Assembly: GCA_964019335.1 (NCBI GenBank) | Contig: OZ025685.1 | Span: 374,001-438,000, forward strand | Length of the DNA stretch: 64,000 nt | Direction of reading: 5' to 3' | Origin: Diplonema japonicum | Lineage: Eukaryota > Euglenozoa > Diplonemea > Diplonemida > Diplonemidae | The notes under the pieces: model-generated | What the model was told of the DNA's origin: nothing | Database searches by the model: none | Seen by the model: only the letters and a program-made list of their open reading frames with translations | Made by a program: the position numbers and the translations under genes | Shown: positions 60,902 to 64,000 of the stretch, piece after piece | Layout of the letters: each line of letters opens with the position of its first letter | Position numbering within the stretch: position 1 is the first letter of the stretch

Positions 60902-63367
60902 ATGTCGAAGATGGCAAAGGAGCTGCTTGCGAAGCGTGGCCAGCCGAACCCCCCAAGCAAAGGGCACCCGACGCGGGCAAGCTCGTGGCCAACAGCGGTG
61001 GAGAAGGACAGAACGGATGAGGTGCGGAATAATGAAGGGCTGACCTCTGAGCAGTATGTCCGCATTTTGAGCAAGAAGCTCAGCGAGCAGAAGACAGAAC
61101 TAGAGAGCAGGACGGATGCCATCAACTCGGTGCAGCGGAACTTCGAGAGCCTCTCTGACATGTACTCCTCAGAGAGAACGGCCTTCCAGACCACAGCTAT
61201 GCGTTTGAAGGAGTACGAGGAGACCGTCTCACGCCTGCGGACGGAGGTCAAAGTCAACAGCATCGCAAGGAAGGAGCTCGAGGCACTGGAGGCAGAGCAC
61301 GCACGGCATAAAGAGTGCGCAAGCGAGTCGCAGCGCATGTTGCAAGCGAGCCTGACGGCTGCCGAGAACGGGAACGCGAAGCTGCGTGCCACTGTAAACG
61401 AATTGCAGAAAAAAGTGCTCGGCATGCAAGCTGCTGATAGGGAGAAGGTCGAGGAAGCGGGAGAGTTGCAGGGACGTCTCTCTGTGTTCCAAAAAGGGTT
61501 CGAGGGGTCCTGTGCGCTGCTGGGATGTGAGAGCGTGCGTGTTGGAGCAGAACAGTCAGAGCGTGCTGCCACGGCGTACTTTGCTGCGGTGAGGGACGCG
61601 CATGAGAAGGCGGGGCGGTGTGCTGTCATGGAGGAGGCAGCGCGCAAGACTGACACAAACATCGAGCACTTGCAGGCGGCATTGGCATCTGAGCAGCAGC
61701 AGTCCATGTTGCTGAACACTTACAAGGCGTACGTGGCGTCCGTGAACTCGAAGCTCGAAGCGTGCAACAAGCACTTCGGAGGGCAGCCCTTCATCAAGGA
61801 CTACGGGTGGCGCGTTGAAGACGACAGCCTCGTCGCCTTCTTCTCATCCGCTACGGAGCTCACCGTGCGTGTCGCAGAGTGCGACGATCTATGCATCTCT
61901 CTCGACAGGGCACGTGCCGACCTCGCAGCAGAGCGTAGCAAGACCGCCGACGTCGCTGCAAAGCTCGCTTCCACACAACAGGAATACGAGCAGCTGTGGA
62001 GAGAGTACACCGCCGCACGCGAGTCAGAACACGAAGCAGAGCAGCAGCACAGGCAGCAGCAGGTCGAGAACGAAACAAACTCAAAGAACGCGTTAGAAGC
62101 GGCACGCGATGAAGCTGCAAAATGGAAGTCTGAAGCAAGCAGGAAGATTGAAAAACTAAAACAGGAAACCGACGAGGAAATGAGCGGCATCAGAAAGGAG
62201 TCGGAGCGGCTGCTGCAGCAAGAGACGGACAGGCTACAGCGCAAGATAAAGGAACGAGAGAGGGAAATGGAGGCAAGGGAGAAAGCGTGGAAAGAAAAAG
62301 AATTCGACTTCTCAACCGCGCTAGCAAAGGAGAAAGAAATCGAGCAAGCGAGGGAAAGGGAACGAGAGGCTGCCCGTGTACAAGCGGCGAAGGAAGCATC
62401 GCAGAAAAGTAAGGTGCACCTGGAACTCACACAAAGCTTAGAGAACCTGACGGCACTACTACGCACGGCAAGGGGCGATGCGGACATGTCACGCGCACAG
62501 CTGAAGAATGCAGAGGACAGGCACACACAAGAGACAACCGAACTCAACGTGAAGATTACAGATCTTCAATCACTGCTCCAGAATGCACACAACACAGGGG
62601 AAGCACACCACCGGGACAAGGAGGGGGTGATGTCTCAACTACAAACAGCGAAAGACGAAACAGCAGAGTTAAGACAAAAACTCGAAGGGTACGCCGCAAC
62701 GAGGAACGAGTTCGAAAGGCTGCAGAGCAGCAACAAGGAACTAGAAGCAGAGGTCGGACGGCTGCATAAATCTCTACGAGAAACCCAACACCACCTCGAC
62801 GAAGCGAAGGAACAAGCCGAAGGGGCACAAGTGATGTCCTCAAAAGTCGCAAGACTGAGCGAGGAACTCAAGAGGTGGCAAGAAGACGCTTCAGGGTGGG
62901 AGAAGAAATATACTTCCTTACAACAATCTACATCCGCGATGCAGGCAAAGGTGAAGGAGGCAGAGGAAGCACGAGAAAAGGCAACCAAGTACGCAGCCGA
63001 CCTCAGCGAGAAAGAGCAGTCCGTCACAGAGACCCTGAACCTCCTCCGATCCGTGCAACAAGAGACAGCAAGAACCATAAAAAAGCTCATCACCTCGGAA
63101 GATGCGTCTGAGTCGTCCTACACCTGCCTCAGCTGCCTCGATACCATGAAATCCCCTACTCTATGCAACCCATGCGGGCATGCATTTTGCTTCTCATGCA
63201 TACACAAGTCGGAGACATGTCTAGAATGCTCCGAAGACGTCACCGCGCACATCCCGCTCCGTACTTTCGACATTTTAGTGGGACGCTTCCTGTACCGGAA
63301 GCAGGTTCTGCACGACCTGGAGGCGGCGCTGGAGAACGCCTCGGGACGGCGGCAAAGCATATTGTGA
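60902..63367 (+). CDS. long coiled-coil protein with C-terminal RING finger
   Basis: The 821-residue protein is mostly heptad-rich coiled coil from about residue 45 to 730, broken near 265-320 by a short globular segment (FGGQPFIKDYGWRVEDD). The C-terminal C3HC4 RING (about 740-780) reads CLSCLDTM...CNPCGHAFCFSCI...CLECSED, with all zinc ligands in place. Such architecture fits an E3 ubiquitin ligase, broadly like Bre1/RNF20-type proteins, where the coiled coil dimerises and positions the RING. I see no Bre1-specific signature, so the substrate is open. The start follows AG-rich leader sequence. The last 25 residues are helical and end RRQSIL. Confidence 0.82.
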   Translation: MSKMAKELLAKRGQPNPPSKGHPTRASSWPTAVEKDRTDEVRNNEGLTSEQYVRILSKKLSEQKTELESRTDAINSVQRNFESLSDMYSSERTAFQTTAMRLKEYEETVSRLRTEVKVNSIARKELEALEAEHARHKECASESQRMLQASLTAAENGNAKLRATVNELQKKVLGMQAADREKVEEAGELQGRLSVFQKGFEGSCALLGCESVRVGAEQSERAATAYFAAVRDAHEKAGRCAVMEEAARKTDTNIEHLQAALASEQQQSMLLNTYKAYVASVNSKLEACNKHFGGQPFIKDYGWRVEDDSLVAFFSSATELTVRVAECDDLCISLDRARADLAAERSKTADVAAKLASTQQEYEQLWREYTAARESEHEAEQQHRQQQVENETNSKNALEAARDEAAKWKSEASRKIEKLKQETDEEMSGIRKESERLLQQETDRLQRKIKEREREMEAREKAWKEKEFDFSTALAKEKEIEQAREREREAARVQAAKEASQKSKVHLELTQSLENLTALLRTARGDADMSRAQLKNAEDRHTQETTELNVKITDLQSLLQNAHNTGEAHHRDKEGVMSQLQTAKDETAELRQKLEGYAATRNEFERLQSSNKELEAEVGRLHKSLRETQHHLDEAKEQAEGAQVMSSKVARLSEELKRWQEDASGWEKKYTSLQQSTSAMQAKVKEAEEAREKATKYAADLSEKEQSVTETLNLLRSVQQETARTIKKLITSEDASESSYTCLSCLDTMKSPTLCNPCGHAFCFSCIHKSETCLECSEDVTAHIPLRTFDILVGRFLYRKQVLHDLEAALENASGRRQSIL

Positions 63368-63505
63368 ATAAAAAAAAAAGCTTTTATTATTATTATTTTT
63401 TTTTCATCCACACACCCCCTTTGTTTTTATTTTTTATTGTTCACAAAACCCCCCCCCCAACAAATAAAGGAAGAGGAGAGGGGGAAAAAAAAAAGAAAAA
63501 AAGAA
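63368..63505. other. short intergenic spacer
   Basis: T, C and A runs. The ATG of the phosphatase follows an A-rich leader. Confidence 0.5.
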
Positions 63506-64000
63506 ATGAAGCCCCTCGCAAGCATAATTGTGCTGTGTGCTGTGGGAACATGCGGTGCCGCAGAATCAATGAGCTTTCTAGCAATTGGCGACTGGGGGGG
63601 TAAGAACAACTCAGAGCCGGCGACACCAGGCGAAGTCGACAACAACAAAGGAATGGGCCACGCTGCCGACCAGCTTGGCGACGTTCAGTTCGTGCTTGCA
63701 ATGGGAGACAACTTCTACGAAGACGGGATATGGGGCAACGAGTACTGCAGCAGGTTTGGAACAACCTTCGAGGAAGTCTTCACAGCACCTAGACTGCAGG
63801 TCCCTTGGTACCTTGTCGCGGGCAACCACGACTACCTGGGTAACGTCACAGCACAGATAGAATACTCAAAACACTCCGCACGCTGGAACTTCCCTTCCCA
63901 CTACTACTCCTTCACGAAGAACTTCACAACCTCCACCAACACCACCATAACAACGGAGATCATATACCTTGACACAGTAATACTGACAGGAATGTCCCAT
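63506..64000 (+). CDS. purple (tartrate-resistant type) acid phosphatase, 5' part, runs off the window
   Basis: The frame is open from the ATG at 63506 to the window end (165 residues). A signal peptide (about 1-19, ...TCGAAES) is followed by SFLAIGDWGG, FVLAMGDNFYEDG and VPWYLVAGNHDYLGNVTAQIEY, then RWNFPSHYYSF. The metallophosphatase motifs GDWG, GDNFY and GNHD supply metal ligands of the dinuclear iron site. The spacing and the GNVTAQI..S...RWNFPS block match mammalian-type small purple acid phosphatases (ACP5-like, about 300-330 residues), so roughly half is present. It is secreted or lysosomal by prediction. GGTAAG at 63599 could be a donor, but the open, conserved reading continues through it. 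Confidence 0.9.
   Translation, partial: MKPLASIIVLCAVGTCGAAESMSFLAIGDWGGKNNSEPATPGEVDNNKGMGHAADQLGDVQFVLAMGDNFYEDGIWGNEYCSRFGTTFEEVFTAPRLQVPWYLVAGNHDYLGNVTAQIEYSKHSARWNFPSHYYSFTKNFTTSTNTTITTEIIYLDTVILTGMSH

Noticed and set aside
62600..62850. Minus-strand frames opposite the coiled-coil RING gene
   Set aside because: Ser/Leu/Phe-rich mirror of Lys/Glu/Gln codons; typical antisense shadows.

Overview
The window is nuclear DNA of a protist-like eukaryote. Compact genes carry very short GT-AG introns (34-75 nt). Products include a TBC RabGAP, an oligosaccharyltransferase subunit, an F-box protein and a peroxisome-type C-terminus. Intergenic DNA is full of homopolymer runs of all four bases (A and T runs of about 60, C and G runs of about 20-25) and degenerate transposons. 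Every convincing host gene lies on the + strand, and several have a polypyrimidine tract plus AG shortly upstream of the start codon without a visible upstream exon. That layout recalls organisms with directional gene arrays and spliced-leader trans-splicing (Euglenozoa such as diplonemids, or dinoflagellates). The cyclase domains look trypanosomatid-like. The lineage is my inference; nothing in the window proves it.

Layout. 0.4-5.2 kb: LIM-like protein, TBC1D20-like RabGAP, an unrecognised basic protein, an RMDN-like TPR protein and a myristoylated Lys/Glu-rich protein. 5.2-7.5 kb: short palindromic elements and a Crypton-like recombinase relic. 7.5-8.1 kb: a four-TM protein. 11.5-13.8 kb: a secreted protein with four WSC modules. 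14.5-16.1 kb: a decayed LINE 3' end between direct repeats. 16.9-21.4 kb: F-box protein, a doubtful Ser-rich protein and a five-exon ribophorin II/SWP1-like gene. 21.5-22.3 kb: a piggyBac remnant. 22.6-30.9 kb: MFS sugar transporter, DUF6492-like glycosyltransferase, enoyl-CoA hydratase and a thaumatin-like protein. 31.6-39.1 kb: a 2492-residue surface protein with LVIVD repeats and a huge PDTPA stalk.

40.5-51.3 kb is the most striking part: two near-identical tandem genes. Both encode signal peptide, DOMON domain, four-His cytochrome b561, cytochrome b5, an apparently competent class III nucleotide cyclase, a degenerate second cyclase domain and a Cys-rich tail. The second copy also carries a complete class I haem peroxidase between signal peptide and DOMON. 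This predicts a plasma-membrane protein joining extracellular redox chemistry, transmembrane electron transfer and cyclic-nucleotide signalling in one polypeptide.

51.3-58.5 kb is a transposon graveyard: a hairpin foldback element, a probable tRNA-derived SINE with a heptamer tail, several TIR elements and a pogo-like DDE transposon with TA flanks. 59.9-64 kb returns to genes: P5C reductase ending in AKL, a coiled-coil RING protein and a purple acid phosphatase that runs off the window.
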